A model generated the notes under the pieces. It ran no database searches. It worked only from the letters and a program-made list of their open reading frames with translations, and had not been told where the DNA came from. The position numbers and the translations under genes were made by a program. 64,000 nt of DNA from Promethearchaeota archaeon (lineage in GTDB: Archaea; Asgardarchaeota; Lokiarchaeia; Sigyniarchaeales; SOKP01): NCBI GenBank assembly GCA_016839705.1, contig JAEOTR010000041.1:50251-114250 (forward strand), given 5' to 3'. The first letter of the stretch is position 1; every line of letters starts with the position of its first letter. Positions 25,318-34,283 of the stretch are shown here, piece after piece.

Positions 25318-25707
25318 TTGAAAGATGAAAAAAGTATGGAAGAACAAAGATTTCACTCATTAGTCGAAGCTCTAAGAGAGCAGGAAGGAGTTGAAGAAAT
25401 TTTCCTTTTAAATAGTGAAGGTGAAATAGTTCACAAGTCAGGGGATTTTCAATTAACTAGTGAAGAAGCAAAACTGATTCTTACTGCCTGGAAGACAAAA
25501 GAACCCGCTCTTATATTTCAGGGTCATCGATTCGCAGTTTTAAAAAATGACGATATCCAACTTGCTGCTAGAAATGTAGTTGGGGGAAAAGGAAATATTG
25601 TGGGTTCAATTACGAGGGAAGGAGATTATCTCGTCGCTCACACTAGAGATGAAGGATTGATAATTTTAGAATGGTCAATTTTCATTAATAAAGTCGCTTG
25701 GTCATAA
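25318..25707 (+). CDS. Profilin-like protein
   Basis: A 129-residue single-domain protein. It has an N-terminal helix (EEQRFHSLVEAL), strands around EEIFLLNSEGEIVHKSGDF, a helix LTSEEAKLILTAWK, then QGHRFAVLKNDDIQLAARN, GDYLVAHTRDE and a C-terminal helix (LIILEWSIFINKVAW). This order of elements, the GHRFAVL strand matching profilin G-x-K/R-Y-x-V/I, and the terminal helix all fit profilin, which buffers actin monomers. Roadblock/LC7 proteins share a related fold and are the main alternative. Start TTG 25318; ATG 25336 is an alternative. No actin gene is in the window. Confidence 0.55.
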   Translation: MKDEKSMEEQRFHSLVEALREQEGVEEIFLLNSEGEIVHKSGDFQLTSEEAKLILTAWKTKEPALIFQGHRFAVLKNDDIQLAARNVVGGKGNIVGSITREGDYLVAHTRDEGLIILEWSIFINKVAWS

Positions 25708-25929
25708 TTTCCCTAAAAAATAGGATAGATTATTTAAACCTATTCTATAATGTTTTTTCATTAAAATTTTCCCCTTTTTTTAAATTATTTGAACAAAATA
25801 TTTATGGCATAATTTATTACTACTTGTTAACTAAGTAAGTTAAAAAAATAAAAAAATAATATAAATACAACAAAGTAGTTAGATAAATAAAATCTTTCAG
25901 GATTTTATTTGAATATTTAAATGCGTAAA

Positions 25930-25936
25930 GGAGGTT
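25930..25936 (+). promoter_or_regulatory. Shine-Dalgarno of psmA inside a five-codon frame
   Basis: GGAGGTT, 8 bases before the psmA ATG. The same bases form the end of a tiny frame ATG CGT AAA GGA GGT TAA (25921-25938). Translation of that frame could in principle compete with psmA initiation, or the frame could be chance. Confidence 0.6.
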
Positions 25937-25944
25937 AAAGAAAA

Positions 25945-26667
25945 ATGTTTCAACAAGCAGGACGGGGATATGATATGGCTATTACCCAGTTTTCACCTGA
26001 AGGGAGACTTTTCCAAGTTGAATATGCCATAGAAGCAGTTCGTCGTGGGACAACTGCTGTCGTATGTAGGAATAATCAATCTGTTGCGTTTGCCGTTGAG
26101 AAAAAAAGTTCTGAGCTTCAAGAAGTTATTGGCTCGGAAAAAATTTTTAAGATTGACGACCATATTGGAGTCGCAATCTCAGGGTTGACAGCTGACGCTC
26201 GTGTGTTAATCGACCGAGCCAGAATACAAGCCCAGGTTAATCTGTTAAATTATGATGAAAAAATATCTGTGAAGGATAGCACGCTAAATATTTGCGAGTA
26301 TAAACAAGTATTTACCCAGAATGCAGGAGTGCGTCCATTCGGAGTTTCATTTCTAATTGCAGGTATTGACGCAGACGGGCCTAAACTTTACTTAACGGAT
26401 CCCAGTGGTGCTTTTTGGAACTACTTCGCGTTTGCAATTGGTGCTAACGCAACTGAAGCAAGAGCTTATCTTGAAGAACATTATAATGAAGATATGAGCG
26501 ATGAAGAATTGAAATTATTGCCCTTAAAAACTTTAAGTGAATTAATGGGCGATACCTTAAATAAGACCACGTGTGATGTAGCTTTTATATTAAAAGAAGA
26601 TATGACTTTTAAGTTATTAAGTTTGGATGAAAAGGAAGAGTTGTTAAATAAGATTTCAACTTCCTAA
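25945..26667 (+). CDS. psmA: Proteasome alpha subunit
   Basis: A 240-residue alpha-type subunit of the 20S proteasome. The alpha signature YDMAITQFSPEGRLFQVEYA spans residues 10-29, preceded by the gating N-terminus MFQQAGRG. An alpha subunit is not proteolytic; it forms the outer rings that gate substrate entry and dock AAA unfoldases such as the CDC48 homologue at 51259-53502. First gene of the proteasome-exosome cluster with sdo1 and the exosome genes, an arrangement widespread in archaea. Confidence 0.97.
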   Translation: MFQQAGRGYDMAITQFSPEGRLFQVEYAIEAVRRGTTAVVCRNNQSVAFAVEKKSSELQEVIGSEKIFKIDDHIGVAISGLTADARVLIDRARIQAQVNLLNYDEKISVKDSTLNICEYKQVFTQNAGVRPFGVSFLIAGIDADGPKLYLTDPSGAFWNYFAFAIGANATEARAYLEEHYNEDMSDEELKLLPLKTLSELMGDTLNKTTCDVAFILKEDMTFKLLSLDEKEELLNKISTS

Positions 26668-26784
26668 AATTAAATATCAAAATCAAGGTTATAGCTCTTT
26701 ATATTTATCAATTATCGCAAAGGCAAAAGAAAGAATAGGGTAGAAATCAAGGATAATTAAGTTATCGTTAAAGGGAGTTATATT

Positions 26785-27588
26785 ATGATCGATCGACCAA
26801 CTGACCGAGCAAGAATTGATTTAGGCGGGTATATCATCGGAAAGATTGAGAAATCTGGTAGACGTTTTGAAATGTTATTGGATCCAGAGAAAGCTTGGGA
26901 AGCCAAGAAATTAATTCGGGAAGAAATCGAAAATCGTCTAAAAGAGGGAAAGGATAAATCAAGATTAAGCGTTGACGAAATATTGAACAGTAATAAGATC
27001 GATCTGGAACTAATTTTTGAAAGTTTTACGGTATTTGAAGACTTACGGAGAGGAAAAAAAGCAACAGATGGTGATATGGAAGTTGTTTTTGATACAACAG
27101 ATGGTAGAAGAATCGCGGGACATATCTTAATCGATGGAGAAATGCATTGGACTCAAACTCAAAGAGAAGAGGAGAGAAGTAAGAAATTGAAGCAAATTAT
27201 TACGATTATTAGTAAAAATGCGATTAATCCTCAGAATAAGAAACCTCATCCCTATCAAAGAATAGAAAAGGCAATCGAAGAAGGTAATGTTAAAATTGAT
27301 TTAATGAGGAACGCTGAAGAACAAGTTGATGATGTACTCAAAAGTATTCGATCTATCATTCCTATTCGCATGGAACAAGTGGAGATGGCAATAAAACTAC
27401 CTTCAGCTTTTACCGCAAAGGGTTATAATATCGTAGCTCAATTAGCCCAAATTAAGAAAGAAGAATGGCAATCAGATGGCTCTTGGGTTTCTGTTGTTAG
27501 TTTACCTGCAGGACTTCAAATGGAATTAATTGATAAATTAAATAAACTCACGCATGGGAGAGTTCAAACCAAATTTTTAAAATCCTGA
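26785..27588 (+). CDS. Ribosome maturation protein SBDS/Sdo1
   Basis: A 267-residue three-domain SBDS protein, slightly longer than many archaeal members. The N-terminal FYSH domain (RRFEMLLDPEKAWEAK...VDEILNSNKIDLELIFESFTVFEDLRRGKKA) is followed by the helical middle domain (HPYQRIEKAIEE) and a C-terminal ferredoxin-like domain (SWVSVVSLPAGLQMELID). In eukaryotes it helps release eIF6 from the 60S subunit; archaeal members bind rRNA. It lies between psmA and rrp4, the usual archaeal order. Confidence 0.95.
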   Translation: MIDRPTDRARIDLGGYIIGKIEKSGRRFEMLLDPEKAWEAKKLIREEIENRLKEGKDKSRLSVDEILNSNKIDLELIFESFTVFEDLRRGKKATDGDMEVVFDTTDGRRIAGHILIDGEMHWTQTQREEERSKKLKQIITIISKNAINPQNKKPHPYQRIEKAIEEGNVKIDLMRNAEEQVDDVLKSIRSIIPIRMEQVEMAIKLPSAFTAKGYNIVAQLAQIKKEEWQSDGSWVSVVSLPAGLQMELIDKLNKLTHGRVQTKFLKS

Positions 27589-27672
27589 CCTAAAAACATC
27601 TAATTACTTCTCATTATGTTATTTTTTTGCAACAGTTAGGTAAAATAAAGTAAAAAAAGAGTGTGAGTAATA

Positions 27673-28515
27673 ATGGAGAATGAAACAGATAATGAATCAG
27701 ATAATGAATCCATCGAATTAGACTCAGAAGATGAGGAATATGAAGAATTTGCTGACGATGAAGGTTCAAGAGAGGTTGTTGTACCTGGTGAAATCTTGAC
27801 AGAAGATACAAAAACCTATTTACCGGGAAGAGGAACAATATATAATAATGATAGAACGAAAATTATGTCATTAAATATTGGTTTAAAACAAATCACCAAG
27901 AACTATATTAATGTAATACCTCTAAGGGGTTTTTACACCCCTAGACCAGGTGATAAAGTTATAGCTCTTGTGGTAGATAAAAATCCTGTGAAATACAAGT
28001 GTGATATCAACGCAAAAGATTTTGGGACTCTTAAACCCAAAAACACAATAAAGAAAGATAAATCAAGATCTTTCAGAGGAAGTGGAGGGAGTAGAGGAAG
28101 AGGAGGCGGAGGCGGCTATAGTCAAGAAGAAGTAAATACTAGTAAATACAAAATAGGAGATATCTTAATAGTAAAAATCCTATCAGCTGATCGAATCAAC
28201 AAGCCTGAACTAACAACAGTCGGAAAATACTTAGGGATAAGGAATAATGGGATTGTGATTTCAATTGATCCACCAAAGATCCCGAGAGTTATTGGTCGTA
28301 GTGGTTCGATGATTAAAATGTTAAAGAATTTAACGAAAACTAATATATTTGTTACCCAAAATGGACGTATTTGGATCAAAGGGGAAGACCTTGCTCATGA
28401 AAGACTTTTGATAGAATCAATACATAAGATAGAAGATGAAGCGCACACTGTGGGTTTAACAGATCGAATAAAAGAATTTATTATGAATGAAAAAAAAATT
28501 AGAGGTTTAGAATAA
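27673..28515 (+). CDS. rrp4: Exosome RNA-binding subunit Rrp4
   Basis: A 280-residue exosome cap subunit. A very acidic N-terminal tail of about 35 residues precedes the Rrp4 N-domain (VVVPGEILTEDTKTYLPGRGT), an S1 domain (about 90-195) and a KH domain (GRSGSMIKMLKNLTKTNIFV...GRIWIKG). Unusually, the S1 region contains a Gly/Arg-rich insertion (about residues 138-153, RGSGGSRGRGGGGG) resembling an RNA-binding RGG loop. The family core is otherwise complete. The stop abuts the rrp41 start directly. Confidence 0.95.
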   Translation: MENETDNESDNESIELDSEDEEYEEFADDEGSREVVVPGEILTEDTKTYLPGRGTIYNNDRTKIMSLNIGLKQITKNYINVIPLRGFYTPRPGDKVIALVVDKNPVKYKCDINAKDFGTLKPKNTIKKDKSRSFRGSGGSRGRGGGGGYSQEEVNTSKYKIGDILIVKILSADRINKPELTTVGKYLGIRNNGIVISIDPPKIPRVIGRSGSMIKMLKNLTKTNIFVTQNGRIWIKGEDLAHERLLIESIHKIEDEAHTVGLTDRIKEFIMNEKKIRGLE

Positions 28516-29292
28516 ATGCCATTAGTAATAAAAGATGAATATCCTGAGAAACTCTTCCGTAAAGATGGAAAAAGGCTCGATGGGAGAGACTTAGACGAAT
28601 TAAGACCCATCAAGATGGAAGTTGGTGTAATTAAAAATGCAGATGGTTCTGCGTATTTAGAATGGGGGAATAACAAAGTTTATGCAGCAGTTTATGGACC
28701 AAGAGAAGTCCATCCTCATCACTTATCTAAACCAGATCGAGGGATTCTAAGAGTATTTTATAGGATGGCTACTTTTTCCGTTTTTGACCGAAAAAGACCA
28801 GCTCCTGGACGTAGAGAGAAAGAAATATCTATGATTGTATCAGATTGCTTAGAACCAATTCTATTTCTCGAACTATATCCGGGTACCAGCTTTGAAGTTT
28901 TCATTGAAGTAATGGATGCGGATGGCGGAACTAGATGTGCAAGCACTACCGTAGCAGCCTTAGCTTTAGCTGATGCGGGAATACCCATGAAAAGTTTGGT
29001 CTCAGCAATAGCTGTAGGTAAGATTGATGGAAAAAGAGTGGTGGATCTTTCTGGAATTGAGGATAAAGCCGGTGAAGCAGATTTTCCAATCGCTATTACA
29101 TGGTATAACGAAGAAATTTCGCTATTACAATTTGATGGGGATATGGATTTAGATGAAATGAATGATTTCTTAGAAAAAGCAAAGGTAGCCTTAAGTAAAA
29201 TACATCAAATACAATTGGACACACTAAAAAGTAAATATCTTCTCGCGCAAGGAGAATTAACAAATGAAAAAGAAATAGAGGGTGAGAACTAA
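28516..29292 (+). CDS. rrp41: Exosome catalytic subunit Rrp41
   Basis: A 258-residue RNase PH-type phosphorolytic exoribonuclease. Visible features include the start DGKRLDGRDLDELRPIKMEVGV, the RNA/phosphate-binding arginines in RVFYRMATFSVFDRKRPAPGRREKE, and the catalytic region GGTRCASTTVAALALADAGIP followed by VDLSGIEDKAGEADFPIAI. It forms the hexameric ring with Rrp42 and degrades or tails RNA from the 3' end. The ATG follows the rrp4 stop with no gap. Confidence 0.97.
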   Translation: MPLVIKDEYPEKLFRKDGKRLDGRDLDELRPIKMEVGVIKNADGSAYLEWGNNKVYAAVYGPREVHPHHLSKPDRGILRVFYRMATFSVFDRKRPAPGRREKEISMIVSDCLEPILFLELYPGTSFEVFIEVMDADGGTRCASTTVAALALADAGIPMKSLVSAIAVGKIDGKRVVDLSGIEDKAGEADFPIAITWYNEEISLLQFDGDMDLDEMNDFLEKAKVALSKIHQIQLDTLKSKYLLAQGELTNEKEIEGEN

Positions 29293-29294
29293 TA

Positions 29295-30122
29295 ATGATG
29301 GATGTCAAACGTATTGTCTCGAGAATTGAAAAAAATTATATTACTTCGAACTTGAGAAAAGAAGAACGGATTGATGGACGAGGACTCTGGGAGTACCGAA
29401 AGTTTGAAGTTAAAAGTGATATTATTGCCTCAGCTGAAGGTTCTGCTGATGTGACATTAGGAGATACAAGGATAATTACCGGTTTAAAATACGAAGTCGG
29501 TGAACCTTTTCCAGATCTTCCAAATGAAGGTGTTTGCACTATAATGGCGGAGTTACTTCCATTAGCATCCCCATTGTTTGAAAGAGGACCTCCAGATGAA
29601 CAATCAATAGAATTAGCACGAGTTGTTGATCGAGGAATCAGGCATGCAGATTGTGTTCAAACTAAAAAACTTTGTATTAAAGAGAAGGAAGCAGTTTATA
29701 TACTTTTTGTTGATATGTACGTATTAAATCATAACGGGAATTTAATTGATGCTGGAGCTGTAAGTGCGTTGACTACATTACTTTCTGCACACATTCCTGA
29801 AGGGATAATTGGGGATAATGGTCTAGAATGGACAGGTAAATATCTAAAAGGAAAGGATATAGTTAATGAGTTGCCATTAGCATTAACTTATGGAAAAATT
29901 GATGATATAATTTTTCTCGATCCTATGTTACCTGAAGAATTAGTATGTGACGGGAGAATGTCAATATCGGTCACAAAAGATAAAATAACTTCAATTCAAA
30001 AGAGTGGAACTGCTACATTTTCAATTGATGAGATTAAAATGCTCGGTAAAAAATCAATTGAAATTGGCCAACAATTAAGAAAACAGTTAAATCTATCCCA
30101 GTATCAATCTTCTAATAAATAA
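29295..30122 (+). CDS. rrp42: Exosome ring subunit Rrp42
   Basis: A 275-residue RNase PH-like subunit, catalytically inactive in archaea but needed to form the active site with Rrp41. It has the R-x-D-G-R-G start (KEERIDGRGLWEYRKFEV), AEGSADVTLGDTRIITGL, and ELARVVDRGIRHADCVQTKKL. It starts two bases after the rrp41 stop, with GGGTGA upstream. A run of ten T bases follows at 30149-30158, probably ending transcription of this block. Confidence 0.97.
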   Translation: MMDVKRIVSRIEKNYITSNLRKEERIDGRGLWEYRKFEVKSDIIASAEGSADVTLGDTRIITGLKYEVGEPFPDLPNEGVCTIMAELLPLASPLFERGPPDEQSIELARVVDRGIRHADCVQTKKLCIKEKEAVYILFVDMYVLNHNGNLIDAGAVSALTTLLSAHIPEGIIGDNGLEWTGKYLKGKDIVNELPLALTYGKIDDIIFLDPMLPEELVCDGRMSISVTKDKITSIQKSGTATFSIDEIKMLGKKSIEIGQQLRKQLNLSQYQSSNK

Positions 30123-30482
30123 AATAATTTTATTCCTATTTTTTTGTATTTTTTTTTTGGAAATAATTTTTTTAAGAAAGTTGTTTCGAATTAATATAGT
30201 CAGATTAAATGCTTTATTATCAACTTCTAAATAATCATCAATAATCTGGTTTCAATCTATAAGGAATGACATCTTACTCGACATTTAAGTCAACAAGAAT
30301 TTAGTTTGATCTTTTAGATCTTTAATATAATTGTTTAATTTGTGTTTATTTATAAATTTCCTTTAAATGAGATGATTCTTTAAGGTAGAATATATAAAAT
30401 ATCTTGGAAACATATTAAACTGTTTAGAAAAATTTATAGTTTATTCAATATTTAAAATTACATCAATTATTAAAAATAAACT
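30123..30482. other. Gap after rrp42 with a T-run terminator
   Basis: About 360 AT-rich bases. Oligo-T runs at 30140-30145 and 30149-30158 fit an archaeal terminator for rrp42. A TATA-like tract just before 30440 probably serves rpl37ae. No further gene is evident. Confidence 0.55.
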
Positions 30483-30779
30483 TTGATTAAATTGGGAAAA
30501 ACAAAAAAAGTCGGTCCAACGGGAAAGTACGGGGCACGATTTGGGAGCACTTTGCGTAAAAGAACTCGCTTAATTTTAGAAAAGATGAAAGGCGATTCTA
30601 GATGTCCTAAATGTCTGACTAAAGGAACCACACATAGAATTTCAACAGGAATTTGGCATTGTAAAAAATGCGATGCACGATTCACTGGTGGAGCCTATTA
30701 CATTGAAACCCCTCGTGGTGCTGAATCTTTCCGAATCAGTAAACGCAGGCAAAGAGAATTAGAAGCAATTGAAGAATAA
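30483..30779 (+). CDS. rpl37ae: Large-subunit ribosomal protein eL43 (L37Ae)
   Basis: A 98-residue zinc-binding ribosomal protein. The basic start GKTKKVGPTGKYGARFGSTLRK is followed by a C-x2-C...C-x2-C ribbon (CPKC and CKKC) and the conserved ARFTGGAY segment. The reading frame opens at TTG 30483, but TTG 30492 would give the more typical MGKTKKVG start; the sequence does not settle it. It overlaps pcc1 by one base (ATGA type), as in other archaeal genomes where this gene neighbours the exosome genes. Confidence 0.93.
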   Translation: MIKLGKTKKVGPTGKYGARFGSTLRKRTRLILEKMKGDSRCPKCLTKGTTHRISTGIWHCKKCDARFTGGAYYIETPRGAESFRISKRRQRELEAIEE

Positions 30780-31051
30780 TGAGTCAAAACAGAATTTTTT
30801 CAATTTCATCATCTATAGAGTTAAAATTTAATAATTCTGAGACACGAGATAGATCTTATAACTCATTTATTCCAGATATAAAAAAATTACAAACTAATCG
30901 TTCTAAAGTTTTGATGGAGAAAAAAAATTCTAAAATTCTTATTTTTAAGATTGAGAGTAATGACATCACAGCTTTTAGAGCATCAGTTAATGAGGTTATA
31001 AACTTTGGGAAAATAGTTGATAATGTTGTAAGAATATCAGAAATTTCTTAA
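30779..31051 (+). CDS. pcc1: KEOPS complex subunit Pcc1
   Basis: A 90-residue protein with the Pcc1 fold pattern: a strand (SIELKFNN), a helix containing the variable region, two strands (ILIFKIESNDI) and a C-terminal helix (ITAFRASVNEVINFGKIVD) matching the family D-x-x-A-x-R-A-x-x-N motif. Pcc1 dimerises the KEOPS complex that makes t6A37 in tRNA together with Sua5 (36274-36933 here) and binds Kae1. It overlaps rpl37ae and sits upstream of prefoldin beta. Confidence 0.8.
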   Translation: MSQNRIFSISSSIELKFNNSETRDRSYNSFIPDIKKLQTNRSKVLMEKKNSKILIFKIESNDITAFRASVNEVINFGKIVDNVVRISEIS

Positions 31052-31108
31052 GAAAATAAATACTATCTACAATAATATAATAAATACTGAAAATAGGGAA
31101 AAGAAAAT

Positions 31109-31474
31109 ATGACAATTAATCTTGATGATTTAGATGAAGAACAGAAAAATAAAATCCAAAATCTGGCTAATTTACAACAAACTTATGAAATTATTGAAAC
31201 CCAGCGAAGGCAAACAGAATCTCATCTAAGAGAAACAGAATTTGCTATTGAAGAATTGGAAAAAGTGACTTCTGAGGATACAACAGTATATAAATCCTTA
31301 GGTGGAATTCTTGTATTGAGTGATAAGAATAAGTTACTTGATGAGAAAAAAAGTCTTAAAGTAACTCTTGAAATGAGATTGAAAACATTAGACCAGAAAA
31401 AATCAAGATTGGAAAATCAAATAAAAACATTAACTAGTTCAATTCAGAGTGATCTTCAAAATAAAGACGACTAG
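31109..31474 (+). CDS. pfdB: Prefoldin beta subunit
   Basis: A 121-residue coiled-coil protein: a long helix (residues 8-50), a short beta-hairpin (TVYKSLGGILVLSDK) and a second long helix with heptad pattern. Prefoldin beta subunits of this length form the alpha2-beta4 hexamer that holds unfolded proteins for the thermosome. Located after pcc1 and before a DHH phosphoesterase, as in many archaeal exosome loci. Confidence 0.92.
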   Translation: MTINLDDLDEEQKNKIQNLANLQQTYEIIETQRRQTESHLRETEFAIEELEKVTSEDTTVYKSLGGILVLSDKNKLLDEKKSLKVTLEMRLKTLDQKKSRLENQIKTLTSSIQSDLQNKDD

Positions 31475-31482
31475 CCAACTTT

Positions 31483-32505
31483 ATGTTAAATTTCAAATAT
31501 GAAGATTTTTTATCCTATTTGAAAGGTAAAAAGATCCTCATTACAACTCATGATCTAGTAGATATTGACGGTCTTGCTTCATGTTTTGCATTAAAGTTTT
31601 TTTTAACTGAGTATTTTTACAAACCAACTATCTCTATATTTTTTTCAGAATTATCGAAACCTACTAGAAACTACATGGTTAAATTTTCTGAGAAATTCCC
31701 TGAATTTATTTTTACCTACAGCAATAATGTTAAACTGTCTAATTATGATGTGTGTTTAATAATTGATGCAAATGAAGTTAACCAAATAGGATTAACCACG
31801 AAAAATAATACTTCACAATTAAGTATACCTTATATTATTATAGATCATCATCACTTCAATAAAGATAACTTGAATAATGAAAATTTGGGATTGTTAAATT
31901 TAATTAATGATAATTTTTCTTCCACTGCTGAAATAATTTTGAATTTATGTCAGCAATATTCTCAAAAATTACCTACCCCTTATAAATATCTAATTACCAC
32001 CGCAATTTTAACTGATTCTGGCTTTTTTAATTATGGAAACAATAATACCATAAAAAATGTAAGTGATTTATTAGATAAAGATTTAGATATTCAAGACGTT
32101 AGATTATTATTGAATAAAGAAATCGATATTTCTGAAAGAATAGCACAGATTAAAGGATTACAGAGAGTAGAATTAATCCGAGAAGGAAATTATTTAATTG
32201 GGATTTCAAATGTCAGTAGTTTTGGGGCAAAGGTTGCAAGTACTCTCCTTAAAATTGGTTTTGATATCAGTATTATCCATTCAATAGAAAAAGAACAGAA
32301 AATAATTAATGGTAGAGTTAAAAAAACTATATGTATTAAAACGGGGTTACACATTGGGAAAATATTTGAAGAAATATCCAAGAAATTTGGGGGAAGTGGG
32401 GGCGGACATGATGGTGCTGCCGCATTAACCGTTGATATGGATTCAGAAGTGATACTGAAAAAAATTATTGAAAAAATAATAGAAGTGTTACGATCTAAAA
32501 TTTAA
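31483..32505 (+). CDS. DHH-family phosphoesterase
   Basis: A 340-residue protein. The N-terminal DHH domain shows a THDLVDIDGLAS motif (about 20-32), DANE (about 90), and DHHHF (about 121) metal-binding motifs. The C-terminal DHHA1 domain ends with GGSGGGHDGAAA (about 303-314), which binds the substrate backbone. Family members act on small nucleotides or short oligonucleotides and include RecJ-like and NrnA-like enzymes; the substrate cannot be read from sequence. It begins 8 bases after pfdB, so it is likely co-transcribed. Confidence 0.9.
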   Translation: MLNFKYEDFLSYLKGKKILITTHDLVDIDGLASCFALKFFLTEYFYKPTISIFFSELSKPTRNYMVKFSEKFPEFIFTYSNNVKLSNYDVCLIIDANEVNQIGLTTKNNTSQLSIPYIIIDHHHFNKDNLNNENLGLLNLINDNFSSTAEIILNLCQQYSQKLPTPYKYLITTAILTDSGFFNYGNNNTIKNVSDLLDKDLDIQDVRLLLNKEIDISERIAQIKGLQRVELIREGNYLIGISNVSSFGAKVASTLLKIGFDISIIHSIEKEQKIINGRVKKTICIKTGLHIGKIFEEISKKFGGSGGGHDGAAALTVDMDSEVILKKIIEKIIEVLRSKI

Positions 32506-32556
32506 TTTAATAAAAGATTATTATAATTCAAAATTTAAAATCGATTTACTTTAAGC

Positions 32557-33402
32557 ATGGATTTAATAAGATTCGAAAATTTCTTTTACCGTTATAAAGG
32601 AAATGAGGAATATGCCTTAAATAATATTAATTTAAAAATAGAAAAAGAAGATAATTTCATATTACTCTGTGGAGAAACAGGATCTGGAAAAACAACATTA
32701 ATTAAATGCATGAACGGGTTAATCCCGCAATTTTATTCGGGTTTTTATAAAGGGAGTGTGTTTATAAATGAAAAAAACACAGTTGATACATCAATTGCTA
32801 ATTTATCGACGGAAGTTGGTATAGTTTTTCAAAATCCGGAGAACCAGTTAATTGCTATGAATGTAGAACACGAAATCGCATTTGGGTTAGAAAATCTTGG
32901 CATACCTCGCAAAGAAATAGCTCAAAAAATAGAAGAAAGTGCTTCATTAACTGAAATTGAACATCTCCTTGATAAAGCACCATTTGAATTAAGTGGTGGG
33001 GAACAACAACGTGTAGCAATTGCTTCAATATTAGTACTAGAACCAAAAATATTGATCTTAGATGAACCCACAGCATTATTAGATCCCAAAATGGCAAGGA
33101 AGATTATTCGTCTCTTAAAAGAGATTCAATTAGAAAGAAAAATTACAATTTTGATAAGCGAACATCGACTAGATTTGTTACTCCCGTTCGCTGATCAAAT
33201 GATCTTGATGAAAAATGGGAGAGTTATTGAACATAATTCTCTTGAAATGGTTATTAATGGAGAAAACTTCCAGAATTTAAATCTTAACAAACCAATAATT
33301 TATTCCATTTTCATGAAATTAAAGGAAGAAAATTTGTTTGAAGGAAAGATTCCCACCTCTATTCCAGAGGCGGTGAATTCCTTAAAAAGTGTATTAAAAT
33401 AA
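32557..33402 (+). CDS. ecfA1: ECF transporter ATP-binding protein EcfA1
   Basis: A 281-residue ABC ATPase with Walker A GETGSGKTTLIK, Q-loop VFQNPENQLIA, signature LSGGEQQRVAIA, Walker B ILILDEPTALLDP and a switch His in SEHRLDLLLPF. The pattern (FQNPE and the C-terminal alpha region) is that of energy-coupling-factor ATPases for vitamin or metal uptake. It pairs with EcfA2 and EcfT directly downstream. No substrate-binding S component follows, so substrate is unknown. Confidence 0.93.
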   Translation: MDLIRFENFFYRYKGNEEYALNNINLKIEKEDNFILLCGETGSGKTTLIKCMNGLIPQFYSGFYKGSVFINEKNTVDTSIANLSTEVGIVFQNPENQLIAMNVEHEIAFGLENLGIPRKEIAQKIEESASLTEIEHLLDKAPFELSGGEQQRVAIASILVLEPKILILDEPTALLDPKMARKIIRLLKEIQLERKITILISEHRLDLLLPFADQMILMKNGRVIEHNSLEMVINGENFQNLNLNKPIIYSIFMKLKEENLFEGKIPTSIPEAVNSLKSVLK

Positions 33403-33432
33403 TTGGTGAGATAGATAAGTCCTGAATTACCC

Positions 33433-34278
33433 TTGATAATGATTAAAGATGTAGTGTATACTTACCCAAATGGCACTACGGCATTGAAAGAAATTAATTT
33501 AAACATTTATCAAGGAGAATTAGTTGGTATAATGGGTAAAAACGGAGCAGGTAAGACAACCCTTATTCGAACTTTAAATGGATTAATAAGACCAACGCAA
33601 GGTAATATCTATATTAATAACAACAATATTAAGAACACTACTATTGCATCATTATCAAAAGAGGTAGGACTTATATTTCAGAATGCTTCTCATCAACTTT
33701 TTGCAAACACTTTAGAGGACGAAATTAAATTTTCCTTGAAAAGTTTTAATTTAAGTAAGGAAGAGAGTCAAAAAAAAACAAATGAGATTTTACACCAGTT
33801 TAATCTTGAGAAATATAAAAATAGATCTCCCCTGAATCTATCTGGAGGGGAATCAAAAAAATTAGCTATTGCATCGATATTTTGTAGAGATCCAGATATT
33901 TTAATATTTGATGAACCGACTTTAGGTCAAGATGCTAAAGAAATTGATTTCTTTTTAAGATTAATCAAAAAAGAAAGAGAGTATAACAAAACTATAATAA
34001 TTATCACCCACAATGTTGAATTTGCGTTTGAATATATACCTAGGACAATTTTAATGGCAGAGGGGAAAATAATTGCTGATGGACCGACACAAAAAGTATT
34101 AAAAAATAAGAAGTTAGTGGAGGATTCTTCATTAGTATTGCCCCAATCCCAACAACTATCCTTAGCATTAGAATCAGAGGGATTTCAAAACACGGATACT
34201 TTACTTTCTAAGTCTGATGCAACACTATATTTAATGCAATTTTTTAAGAACGCTATTAGGAGGAATCAGGGGGAATAA
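33433..34278 (+). CDS. ecfA2: ECF transporter ATP-binding protein EcfA2
   Basis: The second ATPase, 281 residues: Walker A GKNGAGKTTLIR, Q-loop IFQNASHQLFA, signature LSGGESKKLAIA, Walker B ILIFDEPTLGQD and switch His in ITHNVEF. It is more diverged from EcfA1 than a recent duplicate would be, consistent with a heterodimer. An internal start at ATG 33439 (second methionine) is possible. Followed by ecfT after 5 bases. Confidence 0.93.
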   Translation: MIMIKDVVYTYPNGTTALKEINLNIYQGELVGIMGKNGAGKTTLIRTLNGLIRPTQGNIYINNNNIKNTTIASLSKEVGLIFQNASHQLFANTLEDEIKFSLKSFNLSKEESQKKTNEILHQFNLEKYKNRSPLNLSGGESKKLAIASIFCRDPDILIFDEPTLGQDAKEIDFFLRLIKKEREYNKTIIIITHNVEFAFEYIPRTILMAEGKIIADGPTQKVLKNKKLVEDSSLVLPQSQQLSLALESEGFQNTDTLLSKSDATLYLMQFFKNAIRRNQGE

Positions 34279-34283
34279 ATAGT

